Assembly: GCF_014837235.1 (NCBI RefSeq)
Contig: NZ_JACYFT010000001.1
Span: 1,005,688 to 1,069,687 of the forward strand
Length of the DNA: 64,000 bases
From: Limnohabitans radicicola
GTDB taxonomy: Bacteria > Pseudomonadota > Gammaproteobacteria > Burkholderiales > Burkholderiaceae_C
Direction: 5' to 3'
Under the pieces are notes generated by a model, which worked only from the letters and a program-made list of their open reading frames with translations, was not told the DNA's origin and ran no database searches. The position numbers were made by a program, and so were the translations under genes. This document shows positions 40,187 to 48,551 of this stretch, piece by piece (position 1 is the first letter of the stretch; every line of letters starts with the position of its first letter).

Positions 40187-41062
40187 ATGTGCTGGCTTTG
40201 CGATTTCAAAACCTCACCTCTTGACACGCCTGAAACGACCCACCGTTGGCAGGCAAGGCGCGGCTTTTTGCTGACTGCGGGTGCGATGGTGGCCACGGGG
40301 GCATTGGCCCAGGTGGATGTGGGAGCCGCCTCCGGCATTCGCAAGCTCGTGCCCGCAGAAAGCCTGGAAAACGACGCCCGCCAGCAGTACAACCAGGTGC
40401 TGGCCGATGCCCGCGCCAAAAACGCCCTGGCCCCTGACGGTCACCCCCAATTGCTGCGCTTGCATGCGATTGCGAAACGACTGATCCCGCACACCACGGC
40501 CTGGAACCCGCGCGCGCGCGACTGGCGCTGGCAGGTCAACCTGATCGGCAGCAAACAGCTCAACGCCTGGTGCATGCCCGGCGGCAAGATCGCTTTCTAC
40601 ACCGGCATCCTCGATCAATTGCAACTGGACGACGACGAAGTCGCCATGATCATGGGCCATGAAATGGCCCATGCCTTGCGCGAACATGCGCGTGAGCAAG
40701 CCAGCAAGAACATGGCCACCCAGGGTCTGTCGCGCATCGGTGGTGCTGTGGCGGCCAGCGTGTTTGGCATTGACCCACGGGTCACCGACCTGATCGCCCG
40801 CGGTGGTGCCAACCTGCTGTCACTCAAGTTCAGCCGCGACGATGAAACCGAGGCCGATCTGGTGGGTCTGGAGATCGCAGCACGCGGCGGCTACCGCCCC
40901 GAAGCCAGCGTCGAACTCTGGAAGAAAATGCTCGCGGCCAATGGCAACGGCGGTGCCTCTTGGCTGTCCACCCACCCCAGTGGCACCAACCGCATCCACC
41001 AGCTCGAAGCCAACCTGCCCAAGGTGCAGCACCTGTACGAGCAAGCCCGGCAGGACCGTTAA
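40187..41062 (+). CDS. M48-family metallopeptidase
   Basis: A 291-residue zinc protease. An N-terminal signal-like segment (RRGFLLTAGAMVATGALAQ) is followed by the catalytic HEMAH (158-162) and the third zinc ligand Glu222 in SRDDETEADLVGLE, typical of the BepA/LoiP group in the periplasm. BepA-type enzymes clear stalled outer-membrane proteins. The ATG at 40187 is chosen because TATCAT at 40173-40178 looks like a -10 box; an in-frame ATG at 40169 would lie upstream of it. It is divergent from ampG. Confidence 0.9.
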   Translation: MCWLCDFKTSPLDTPETTHRWQARRGFLLTAGAMVATGALAQVDVGAASGIRKLVPAESLENDARQQYNQVLADARAKNALAPDGHPQLLRLHAIAKRLIPHTTAWNPRARDWRWQVNLIGSKQLNAWCMPGGKIAFYTGILDQLQLDDDEVAMIMGHEMAHALREHAREQASKNMATQGLSRIGGAVAASVFGIDPRVTDLIARGGANLLSLKFSRDDETEADLVGLEIAARGGYRPEASVELWKKMLAANGNGGASWLSTHPSGTNRIHQLEANLPKVQHLYEQARQDR

Positions 41063-41068
41063 GCCATT

Positions 41069-41095
41069 CTGCAGAAGCAGCGCCCTCGCCACGAT
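41069..41095 (+). repeat. REP-like element, copy A
   Basis: The 27-bp element begins CTGCAGAAGCAGCGCCCTCG and matches the copy at 48432-48458 at 23 of 27 positions. It starts six bases after the stop codon of the M48 gene, the same distance as the other copy from pyrE. Internal GC-rich half-sites could form an imperfect hairpin. Confidence 0.6.
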
Positions 41096-41110
41096 GAGGC
41101 CCAGGTTCGC

Positions 41111-41749
41111 TCAGGTCCCACCCACATAGGGATTGCTCTTGCGCTCACGCCCAAATGTGCTCTCAGGTCCGTGCCCCGGAATGAACACCGTGTCGTCGCC
41201 CATGGGCCACAGTCGCTGCACGATGGCGTTGATCAGGTCTTCGTGGTTGCCCATTGGAAAGTCCGTGCGGCCAATGCTGCCCGCGAACAGCACATCCCCC
41301 ACGAAGGCACGCTTGATCTCGGGCGAATGAAACACCACATGGCCTGGCGTGTGCCCCGGGCAGTGGCGCACCTGCAAGGTGTGGCTGCCCAAGGTCACCG
41401 TGTCGCAGTCCTGCAGCCAGCGGGTCGGCGTGAACGCCGTGGCGGGCGGAAAGCCATAACTTTGCGCAGATGCAGCCAGACGATCGATCCAGAACTGGTC
41501 GCCCGGATGCGGCCCGATGATCGGCAGACCCAGACGCTCGGCCAGCTCGGCCGTGCCTGCGGCATGGTCCACATGGGCATGGGTGATCCAGATCTGCTCC
41601 AGCTTCAGCCCCAGTTTGGCCACAGCGTCCAGCAACACCTCCAGATCCCCGCCGGGGTCCACCACGGCCGCCTGCAGGCTCTGGTCGTCCCAGATCAGGG
41701 AGCAGTTTTGTTGGAACGGGGTGACAGGAATGGTGAGGTACTGAAGCAT
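41111..41749 (-). CDS. MBL-fold hydrolase, glyoxalase-II-like
   Basis: A 212-residue metallo-beta-lactamase-fold enzyme. The metal motif is THAHVDH (residues 56-62), followed by HCPGHTPGHVVFH, FVGDVLFAGSIGRTDF and the closing FIPGHGPESTFGRE. This set is shared by the YcbL/glyoxalase-II-like group, which cleaves S-lactoylglutathione or related thioesters. The start MLQYLTIPVTPFQQNC at 41749 is the usual N-terminus; a longer version to 41824 would enter the palindrome region. It is convergent with the M48 gene. Confidence 0.9.
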   Translation of the reverse strand: MLQYLTIPVTPFQQNCSLIWDDQSLQAAVVDPGGDLEVLLDAVAKLGLKLEQIWITHAHVDHAAGTAELAERLGLPIIGPHPGDQFWIDRLAASAQSYGFPPATAFTPTRWLQDCDTVTLGSHTLQVRHCPGHTPGHVVFHSPEIKRAFVGDVLFAGSIGRTDFPMGNHEDLINAIVQRLWPMGDDTVFIPGHGPESTFGRERKSNPYVGGT

Positions 41750-41849
41750 GTACCCAATGGTAGAGGAAATACAGGCGGGCCCCGTCCAACCACCGCCCAG
41801 ATGCGCTGTTTCTGCCGAAGCCATACCGGGTATCCCCTAATTTCACATA

Positions 41850-41885
41850 GTTTCCAATGGAAACAAAATAATTTCCACGAGAAAC
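41850..41885. promoter_or_regulatory. Twin operator-like palindromes upstream of the tannase gene
   Basis: Two 15-bp dyads, GTTTCCAATGGAAAC (41850-41864) and ATTTCCACGAGAAAC (41871-41885), share the pattern TTTCC-N3-(G/A)GAAA. Their centres are 21 bases apart, two helical turns, so two regulator dimers would sit on one face of the DNA. The second lies 17 bases before the tannase start. Confidence 0.65.
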
Positions 41886-41902
41886 TACTTGGAGACAACG
41901 CA

Positions 41903-43663
41903 ATGAAACGACATCTTTTTTCAAGCATGGCCACAGCAGGCGCGCTGGCGCTGCTCAGTGGCTGTGGTGGTGGCTGGAGTGTTCAACAACTGGCTGCCGC
42001 ACAGCCAGGCAGTTTTGCAGGTGATTGCGCCACTTTGGCAACCTCCATCACAGGCCTGACCGGCACAGTGATCACAGGCGCATCGACCGTGGCTGCAGGC
42101 ACACTGGTTTCCAACATCAGCATGCCCGAGCATTGCCTGGTCACCGGCAAGATGAACGAGCGGGTGAGCACCGTTGACGGAGCGACCTATTACATTGGAT
42201 TCCAGATGCGCTTGCCCAAGAACTGGAACGGGCGATTCTTCTACCAGGCCAACGGCGGCACGGACGGTGCCGTGTCCAATGCTGTGGGCGCGCTGGGCGG
42301 CGGCCCCATCACTTCGGCCCTGTCCAAAGGCTTTGCCGTGCTCAGCTCGGATGCTGGGCACCAATCACAAACCACCCCCTTCTTTGGCCTGGACCCTCAG
42401 GCCCGCATCGATTACGGCTACAACGCGGTTGGTCAACTGACGCCCATGGCCAAGGACCTGATCAAGAAGGTCTATGGCAAGGCACCTGACCGCTCTTACC
42501 TGGGTGGTTGCTCCAACGGGGGCCGTCATGCACTGGTGGCGGCCACACGCTACGGCGACATGTACGACGGCATCCTGGCTGGCGCGCCCGGCTACAACCT
42601 GCCCAAAGCTGCTGTGGCCCAGTTATGGGGTGTGCAGCAGTACGCCACAGTGGCTACGGCAACACTGGCCACAGACAAAACCGCCTCGGGCACCGTGGTC
42701 ACACTGCCTCAGCCCTTGCCAGATGTGTCTACCGCGTTCACACCCGCAGAGCGCAGCATGATTGGCTCCAAAATCATCGCCAAGTGCGACGCACTCGACG
42801 GCGTCACCGACAACTGGGTCGGCGATGTCGCCGCTTGCCAGCAGACATTCAGCGTCAGTACCGACATCCCGACTTGCACGGGCGCCCGCGATGGCACTTG
42901 CCTGACCACCGCCCAAAAAACCGTGCTGACCAATGTGCACAGCGGTGCCAAAAACACCGCAGGTGCTGCTTTGTATGCCAGCTTCCCCTATGACGCAGGC
43001 ATCTCATCTTCTGGGTGGGCCTCCTGGAAATTCAGCAACTCCACAGGCGTGGGCCGCGACCCCGGTGCAACCGCCTTCATCTTCATGACGCCCCCCAAGA
43101 CAACAGACACCGCCAACTTCCTGGGCCTGCCGTTTGCCATGGGCTTCAACGTGGATGTGGATGCCCCCAAAATCTTTGCCACCAGCGGGATTTACACCGA
43201 ATCGGCCATGTCTTTCATGGCCCCCAAGGACACCAGCAACTTGAGCACCTTGCGTCAACGCGGTGGCAAATTGATGATCTATCACGGTACAGCCGATCCG
43301 GTGTTCTCGTACAACGACACGGTGAGCTGGATGGACAAAGTCAAGACCGATTTCAATGATGCCGGCTCTTGGACAAAGCTCTACCCGGTCCCGGGCATGG
43401 GTCACTGCTCGGGCGGCCCAGCAGCCGATCAATTCGACATGATTGAGCCCTTGGTCAACTGGGTGGAGAACGGTTCTGCGCCAGCAGCCGTGCAGGCCAA
43501 GGCCCGTGGCGCCGGCACCAGCACCATCGCGGCACTGATCAACGCCGAAGTGCCAACAACCTGGGCTGCAAGCCGCACACGCCCTCTGTGCCCTTACCCC
43601 CAAGTGGCCCGTTACAACGGCACCGGTGACGTCGACAGCGCCAGCAGTTTCACCTGCAAATAA
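41903..43663 (+). CDS. Tannase/feruloyl esterase family lipoprotein
   Basis: A 586-residue secreted esterase. The signal ends at the lipobox LSGC (Cys21). The catalytic triad is Ser204 in GGCSNGGRHA, Asp465 in HGTADPVFS and His501 in GMGHCSGG; the adjacent Cys203 and Cys502 should form the disulfide that links nucleophile and His in this family. A calcium-binding loop (CDALDGVTDNWVGD) is also visible. Substrates are likely gallate or ferulate-type esters of plant origin. GGAG is ten bases before the ATG at 41903. Its operator-like palindromes and the MarR gene downstream suggest induced expression. Confidence 0.9.
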   Translation: MKRHLFSSMATAGALALLSGCGGGWSVQQLAAAQPGSFAGDCATLATSITGLTGTVITGASTVAAGTLVSNISMPEHCLVTGKMNERVSTVDGATYYIGFQMRLPKNWNGRFFYQANGGTDGAVSNAVGALGGGPITSALSKGFAVLSSDAGHQSQTTPFFGLDPQARIDYGYNAVGQLTPMAKDLIKKVYGKAPDRSYLGGCSNGGRHALVAATRYGDMYDGILAGAPGYNLPKAAVAQLWGVQQYATVATATLATDKTASGTVVTLPQPLPDVSTAFTPAERSMIGSKIIAKCDALDGVTDNWVGDVAACQQTFSVSTDIPTCTGARDGTCLTTAQKTVLTNVHSGAKNTAGAALYASFPYDAGISSSGWASWKFSNSTGVGRDPGATAFIFMTPPKTTDTANFLGLPFAMGFNVDVDAPKIFATSGIYTESAMSFMAPKDTSNLSTLRQRGGKLMIYHGTADPVFSYNDTVSWMDKVKTDFNDAGSWTKLYPVPGMGHCSGGPAADQFDMIEPLVNWVENGSAPAAVQAKARGAGTSTIAALINAEVPTTWAASRTRPLCPYPQVARYNGTGDVDSASSFTCK

Positions 43664-43683
43664 GCGTCCCAGCCGCTGCCTGC

Positions 43684-43707
43684 AAAACCCGACTTCGGTC
43701 GGGTTTT
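43684..43707. terminator. Intrinsic terminator after the tannase gene
   Basis: AAAACCCGAC and GTCGGGTTTT pair around a TTCG tetraloop. The A/T runs let it work in either direction. It separates the tannase gene from the MarR gene. Confidence 0.9.
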
Positions 43708-43735
43708 GTCGTTTGGACGTGCACAATAGCCCCCC

Positions 43736-44203
43736 ATGCCTTCCAAGTTAACCACCGAGCCTGCATGCGAAAACGTTGACAGCAGCTTTCTGCGCAGCCT
43801 GCTGGGCTACAACACGCGCCGCGTGACCTTGAAAATTTTCGACATCTTTGCCGCTCGAACACGCGCCTATGGATTGAAACCTGTTGAGTTTTCGGTGCTC
43901 AACCTGATTGGCCACAACCCCAACATCTCTCATGGTCAGTTGTGCGCAGAGCTCGCCTTGCTGCCCCCCAACCTGACCAAGATACTCCAAAAGCTCACCA
44001 AGAAACACCTGATCCAGCGCTTCCGACCCGAATCAGACAAAAGGGCGGTGTACCTCAAGCTGACCGAGACGGGCCAGCAGCAATTGCACGAGCTTGAAAT
44101 CGTGATCACCAAGCTGGAGCGCGACTCAGCGTCCAACTTGAGTGACGAGGAACTCGAGCAACTGATCCAGTTGCTGCAAAAAAATTACGGCAAGACCGCT
44201 TGA
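43736..44203 (+). CDS. MarR-family transcriptional regulator
   Basis: A 155-residue MarR protein. The winged helix-turn-helix is seen as SHGQLCAELALLPPNLTKIL followed by KHLIQRFRPESDKRAVYLKLT. MarR proteins often sense phenolic acids. Its place right after the tannase gene, and the palindromes upstream of that gene, make it a candidate for controlling tannase, but this is inference. No palindrome of the same type was noticed at its own start. Confidence 0.9.
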   Translation: MPSKLTTEPACENVDSSFLRSLLGYNTRRVTLKIFDIFAARTRAYGLKPVEFSVLNLIGHNPNISHGQLCAELALLPPNLTKILQKLTKKHLIQRFRPESDKRAVYLKLTETGQQQLHELEIVITKLERDSASNLSDEELEQLIQLLQKNYGKTA

Positions 44204-44204
44204 A

Positions 44205-44711
44205 TCAATTGGAAGAGTCCGAGGACGTGGCTCGCGCAACGCGCGCGTATTCGGCAGCCGCGTTGGACATGGCCACAGCGTGGGCAGCCGCTTCGGTGGC
44301 CAACTGAGTGGCGTTGGCCGCATCGGCAGAGGCTTGGGCCGAGGCGTCTTCTGCGTGGTGTGCCACGGCCATGGCGGTCGCGGCGGCGGCTGAGGCGGCA
44401 GACGCGGCCGCCTCCATGGCCGCCTGGGCAGATGCATTGGCGGCCTCTGCGGCCATCTCAGCCGCAGCCACCACAGAGGCTTGTGCCGCCTCTTTGGCAG
44501 CGTTTGCGCAGCAGGTCGAAGCACGGGCTGCGTTTTCTGCTGCTTTGACCGCACGCTTGGCGGCTTCCGAGGCGTGCAGGGTCAGCCCCTTGAGGGCGAT
44601 CAAGGTGTCGGCGTAACTCAAATGCAGGTTTTTGTAGCTGAGCTTGAGCCCACTGACCTCTTGCTGAAGTGCTGTCAGTTCCTTGCGAAAACCACTGATG
44701 TCTTCAGGCAT
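44205..44711 (-). CDS. Alanine-rich coiled-coil protein
   Basis: A 168-residue protein of unknown function. An N-terminal coiled coil (FRKELTALQQEVSGLKLSYK) is followed by a long, highly alanine-rich helix (about 65-160) with repeated AEAANASAQAAMEAAASAAS-like units and few charged residues, ending DSSN. The composition would form an extended helix, and resembles phasin-like or histone-like low-complexity proteins but no domain is recognised. It lies downstream of a Crp/Fnr gene on the same strand, 43 bases away. The start at 44711 has GAGGTG four bases upstream. Confidence 0.7.
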   Translation of the reverse strand: MPEDISGFRKELTALQQEVSGLKLSYKNLHLSYADTLIALKGLTLHASEAAKRAVKAAENAARASTCCANAAKEAAQASVVAAAEMAAEAANASAQAAMEAAASAASAAAATAMAVAHHAEDASAQASADAANATQLATEAAAHAVAMSNAAAEYARVARATSSDSSN

Positions 44712-44754
44712 GCTCACCTCGTTGGGGTCGCCAAGTGTTGAAAAACAAGGTCTT

Positions 44755-45483
44755 TCATGAGGCGATTTCCTCAGGAAGCAGCCGATCAAACTCGTCTTTG
44801 ACAATTTTATAGCACTCACATGCGAGCGCCTCAATGCCGGCGCGGTCCAGCACCGTGATGCTGCCACGCGTATAACGGATCAACCCGGCCGCCTGCAGTT
44901 TCTGCGCAGCCACAGTGATGGCCTCGCGGCGTACGCCCATGGTGCGGGCGATCAGCTCCTGCGTCAGTGTCAATTCGCTGGCCTGTGTGCGGTCCAGACA
45001 CAGCAAAATGATGCGGCACAACTGCTGGTCAATCGAGTGGCGGCGGTGGCACACCGCCCTTTGCGAAGCTTCCGTCATCATGGCTTGCATGTAACGCAGG
45101 ATCAAGCGCCGGAATGCGCCCGAGTGGTTGAACTCGTCCAACAACAAATCGGCGTTGAAACGGTAAGCCATGCCATCGCGAATCACGACCGCGTTGCTGA
45201 TGGTCGAGCGCGTGCCCATGAAAATGAACACCCCCACCACCCCTTCATTGCCGGTGAGCGCAAACTCTGACGAAGACCCGTCCTCCAGATCGCACTGCAA
45301 AGACACGATGCTGGTGACCGGAAAGTAAACATGGCTCAGCGGGCGACCATGCTCAAAAAGCACCTGCCCGACCGACAATGCCACCCGCTCAAGTCGGGGC
45401 AGCCACCGAGCCCAATCTGCGTGTGGCAAAGCAGAGAAAAGTCGGTTGGATTCCTTGGGAACTGAGGGCTCGGCAAGTGGCAT
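44755..45483 (-). CDS. Crp/Fnr-family transcriptional regulator
   Basis: A 242-residue regulator with a cyclic-nucleotide-binding-type jelly roll (about 20-140) and a C-terminal winged helix-turn-helix (about 165-225; LTLTQELIARTMGVRREAIT then AAQKLQAAGLIRYTRGSITV). The FNR cluster cysteines are absent, and the ligand pocket does not show a clear cAMP signature. This subgroup, with the DRTQASELTLTQELIA segment, is common in Burkholderiales and its signal is unknown. It could control the alanine-rich protein gene just downstream. Confidence 0.88.
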   Translation of the reverse strand: MPLAEPSVPKESNRLFSALPHADWARWLPRLERVALSVGQVLFEHGRPLSHVYFPVTSIVSLQCDLEDGSSSEFALTGNEGVVGVFIFMGTRSTISNAVVIRDGMAYRFNADLLLDEFNHSGAFRRLILRYMQAMMTEASQRAVCHRRHSIDQQLCRIILLCLDRTQASELTLTQELIARTMGVRREAITVAAQKLQAAGLIRYTRGSITVLDRAGIEALACECYKIVKDEFDRLLPEEIAS

Positions 45484-45740
45484 GGGCAGCGCTGCACTGG
45501 GCAGTCGACGTGAAACACCCTGTCAGTATGGGTGCAAGCCACACCCTGCGCTGGCTTTATTTATTTGCGTTTCATCCCCGGCGCTCACAAGACAACTTTC
45601 ATCGACACCTTCGCCCAAAGGTGACCCGTTTGATGCGCACAAGCCACCAAGCGCCGCCATCACCGGGTTAACGATCAGCAACACCCCTGCGTTTGTGTGC
45701 GCCAGCGCACAGACGCGGTCGTTGTCCCCACTTTGCTGCC

Positions 45741-46853
45741 TCAGGGTCGCGCCAACCACCCCAAACCCTTGGCATGCAGACTCTGGATGTAGAGCCGGTC
45801 GGCGGTTTCCGTCACGCCCGTGCTTTCGGGGTACTGACCACTCGGGTCTTGCAGGTCATGCACCACTTGGCCGTCTTCGGTGAACGCGATCACATGACCG
45901 TAGGCCTTGGGGATGGGCCACAGGGCGCGAGGCAGGCGCAGCGTGACTTTGCGCATGAAAGGCTTGGCCGCCAGATTGTCGATGGTTGGGTTGCGGGGCT
46001 TGGCAAAGCCCAGCCAGATCCTGCCGTCCCGCCCACGCATCAGGTTGTCGGGGTAGCCCGGCAGGTTGTCGAACAGCACGCGGGCCTGCGCGCCACCCAG
46101 GGTCACGTCCAGATCCCGGGCGTTGACATCGATCTTCCAGACGCGGTACTTGCCGGTCTCGTTCACAAACAGGTGTTTCTCGTCCTGACTCAGCGCCACG
46201 CCATTCGCAAAGCTCAGGCCCCGGGCCACCACGCGGGTTCGGCCAGTGGCCGGGTCAAACTCCAACACACGGCCCGTGGCCGCCTGCTCCAGGATGTCGA
46301 GCACGCTCGCCTCGAAGGTGCCACCCCAATCCTTGGGCGCAAAGCGGGTGGAGGCATCGCTCAGGTACATCTTGCCGTTTTTGGCCACCACCACCGCATC
46401 GGCGTATCGGATCGGGTCGGGCTGGCCGTTCATATCCACCTTGTCGGTCAACAGCTGAATCGACTTGTCGGGGGCGATGGACAGCAGGCCTTTGACCGCA
46501 TCGGCCGCGATCAAATGGCCTTTGGCGTCAAAGTCAAAGCCCAGCACCCGGCCGCCCGTCTGGGCAAAGACTTCCTGCTGCGAGCCGTCGGGCTGCATGC
46601 GCAAGATGCGGCCACTTTCCACCGTGGTGTAGAGCTTGCCGTCCGGCCCGATGGCGATGTGCTCCGGCCCGGCCTCGGCGCCGAGGTCGATGATGTGGAG
46701 CTTGGCCAGTTTGTCGTTGACCACATGCGGCCCGACATAGCCTGGCGCGACAGGTGCGTCCCAGCTGACGGGCTCGATCGGGATGGGCCAGAGGCAGAAA
46801 TACGCCAGCCCCGCCAACACCAAACCACCCAGAACACCGAACAGCTTTTTCAT
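45741..46853 (-). CDS. SMP-30 / strictosidine synthase-like beta-propeller protein
   Basis: A 370-residue protein with an N-terminal membrane anchor (KKLFGVLGGLVLAGLAYFCL) and a six-bladed beta-propeller of the SMP-30/strictosidine-synthase group: GPEHIAIGPDGKLYTTV, LGFDFDAKGHLIAADA, and SFANGVALSQDEKHLFVNET, the last a metal-site blade. Relatives hydrolyse lactones, or are the APMAP-like membrane proteins. The start at 46853 is chosen because GGAGG is four bases upstream. It is a single leftward gene. Confidence 0.85.
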   Translation of the reverse strand: MKKLFGVLGGLVLAGLAYFCLWPIPIEPVSWDAPVAPGYVGPHVVNDKLAKLHIIDLGAEAGPEHIAIGPDGKLYTTVESGRILRMQPDGSQQEVFAQTGGRVLGFDFDAKGHLIAADAVKGLLSIAPDKSIQLLTDKVDMNGQPDPIRYADAVVVAKNGKMYLSDASTRFAPKDWGGTFEASVLDILEQAATGRVLEFDPATGRTRVVARGLSFANGVALSQDEKHLFVNETGKYRVWKIDVNARDLDVTLGGAQARVLFDNLPGYPDNLMRGRDGRIWLGFAKPRNPTIDNLAAKPFMRKVTLRLPRALWPIPKAYGHVIAFTEDGQVVHDLQDPSGQYPESTGVTETADRLYIQSLHAKGLGWLARP

Positions 46854-46918
46854 CATGCCTCCGTCTGGCCCCACCAGGGGCTGCGCAGACATTGAAACAG
46901 CTTCAGGCTGTCATGGCC

Positions 46919-47722
46919 TCAGAGCAAACCCTCGTAAGTGATGGTGATCGGCGCGTGGTCCGAAAACTTCTCGCCTTTGTAGATGTGTTCGGTGCGGGCC
47001 TTATCGGCCACAGCGGGCGTGGCCAGGTGGTAGTCCAGACGCCAGCCCACGTTCTTGGCGTAGGCCTGCCCGCGGTTGCTCCACCAGGTGTAGCAAGCGT
47101 CGGTGGTGTCGGGCTGCAGACGGCGGTACACGTCGACGATGCCGCCTTCGGTGGTCAGCTGGGTCATCCAGGCGCGCTCTTCGGGCAGGAAGCCGCTGTT
47201 CTTGAGGTTGCCCTTCCAGTTCTTGAGGTCGGCTTCCTTGTGCGCGATGTTCACGTCGCTGCAGACGATGAAATCGCGCTCGGCCTTCAGGGCCATCAGG
47301 TGCGGGTACATCTTGTCCAGAAAGCGGTACTTGGCCTCCTGCCGCTCGGGGCCTGAGGAGCCGCTGGGGAAGTACACGCTGATGATGGACAGCTTGCGGC
47401 CAGGCTTGTCAAAGCGCGTTTCCACATAACGGCCTTCGGCGTCGAACTCGCCGCCGTCAAAGCCGATGAGCACATCGCTGGGCTCGTGGCGGGTGTAGAC
47501 GCCCACGCCGGAGTAGCCTTTTTTCTCGGCAAAGTGGAAGTGCCCTTTCAAGCCCGCCAATTGTTCAAACTTGCCTGCCACGTCAGGTGCCTGGGCTTTG
47601 ACCTCCTGCACGCAAATACAATCGGGTTTCTCTTGCGCCAGCCAGGCTTCGACCCCTTTGGTCGTGGCCGAACGGATGCCGTTGAGGTTGAGGCTGGTGA
47701 GTTTGAACAAGGATTTCCCCAT
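46919..47722 (-). CDS. xthA: Exodeoxyribonuclease III (AP endonuclease)
   Basis: A 267-residue Mg-dependent nuclease that nicks abasic sites and chews 3' ends. The fold starts with FKLTSLNLNGIRSA, then the metal-binding Glu in CICVQEVKAQ, and ends with WRLDYHLAT and FSDHAPITI, the Asp/His catalytic residues. The start is uncertain: ATG at 47722 (sharing two bases with the pyrE start), or TTG at 47710, which begins exactly at FKLTSL. Either way it is head to head with pyrE with no spacer. Confidence 0.92.
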   Translation of the reverse strand: MGKSLFKLTSLNLNGIRSATTKGVEAWLAQEKPDCICVQEVKAQAPDVAGKFEQLAGLKGHFHFAEKKGYSGVGVYTRHEPSDVLIGFDGGEFDAEGRYVETRFDKPGRKLSIISVYFPSGSSGPERQEAKYRFLDKMYPHLMALKAERDFIVCSDVNIAHKEADLKNWKGNLKNSGFLPEERAWMTQLTTEGGIVDVYRRLQPDTTDACYTWWSNRGQAYAKNVGWRLDYHLATPAVADKARTEHIYKGEKFSDHAPITITYEGLL

Positions 47723-48425
47723 GGTGACAGGACAGGCAAGCGGCGCCGACACACAGGCGCTCGCTCAGGAGTTTGTGCAATTTGCGGTCGACTCGGGCGT
47801 GCTGCGCTTTGGCGAATTCAAAACCAAAGCCGGGCGCATGAGCCCATACTTCTTCAACGCCGGTCTGTTTGACGATGGCGCCAAGCTCGGCCGACTGGCG
47901 CAATTCTATGCAAAAGCCCTGCTGGCCAGCGGCATCGAATTCGACATGATCTTTGGCCCCGCCTACAAAGGCATCCCGCTGGGCGCGGCCGTGGCCATCG
48001 AGCTGGCCCGCCTGGGAAAGAACGTGCCCTTTGCCTACAACCGCAAGGAAGCCAAAGACCACGGCGAAGGCGGCTCGCTGGTGGGCGCGCCGCTCCAAGG
48101 CCGCGTGCTGATCGTGGACGATGTGATGAGTGCAGGCACCGCTGCCCGCGAGTCCATCGAACTCATCAAGGCTGCCGGGGCCACGCCCCACGCGATCGCG
48201 ATTGCCCTCGACCGCCAGGAAATGGCCACCGAGAAGCAAGCCGACGGCACCGTCAAAGATGTGCCCCACAGCGCCGTGCAATACGTTCGCAACACCCTGG
48301 GCATGGGCGTATGCTGCATCGCGCAACTGTCCGACCTGCTGGCTTACCTGTCCGCACAAAGCGGCAACGAGCTGGGACAACACCTGCCCAAAGTGCAGGC
48401 TTATCGGGACCGGTACGGGGTGTAA
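47721..48425 (+). CDS. pyrE: Orotate phosphoribosyltransferase
   Basis: A 234-residue type I phosphoribosyltransferase that makes orotidine monophosphate from orotate and PRPP. The PRPP-binding loop is VLIVDDVMSAGTAARES, preceded by FGPAYKGIPLG and FAYNRKEAKDHGEGG with the flexible catalytic lysines. AAGGA stands seven bases before the ATG at 47721, inside xthA. It is followed by a REP-like element and a terminator belonging to gatB. Confidence 0.95.
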   Translation: MVTGQASGADTQALAQEFVQFAVDSGVLRFGEFKTKAGRMSPYFFNAGLFDDGAKLGRLAQFYAKALLASGIEFDMIFGPAYKGIPLGAAVAIELARLGKNVPFAYNRKEAKDHGEGGSLVGAPLQGRVLIVDDVMSAGTAARESIELIKAAGATPHAIAIALDRQEMATEKQADGTVKDVPHSAVQYVRNTLGMGVCCIAQLSDLLAYLSAQSGNELGQHLPKVQAYRDRYGV

Positions 48426-48431
48426 CTGCCC

Positions 48432-48458
48432 CTGTAGAAGCTGCGCCCTCGCGGCGAT
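48432..48458 (+). repeat. REP-like element, copy B
   Basis: The 27-bp element begins CTGTAGAAGCTGCGCCCTCG and lies six bases after the pyrE stop, followed by TTTT. It is 23 of 27 identical to the copy at 41069-41095. GCTGCG and CGCGGC around CCCT can form an imperfect stem. Confidence 0.6.
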
Positions 48459-48488
48459 TTTTCAGCTCTGCAAACCCCTGTGAAGCGT

Positions 48489-48527
48489 AAAAAAACCGTT
48501 TGCGCTTCACATTTGAAGCGCAAACGG
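48489..48527 (-). terminator. Intrinsic terminator of the gatCAB unit
   Basis: On the minus strand CCGTTTGCGCTTCA pairs with TGAAGCGCAAACGG (14-bp stem, four-base loop) and is followed by a run of seven T. It stands 25 bases after the gatB stop. Confidence 0.92.
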
Positions 48528-48551
48528 CCGAAGAGGGCAGCAGGTCTTGGG

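Noticed and set aside
41750-41824. N-terminal extension of the MBL hydrolase
   Set aside because: The extra 25 residues do not resemble the family; MLQYLTIPVTPF is the standard start.
45523-45759. A 78-codon minus-strand frame in the Crp/SMP-30 gap
   Set aside because: No ribosome-binding site or recognisable family, and its start overlaps the end of the SMP-30 gene. I see nothing supported in this 257-bp gap.
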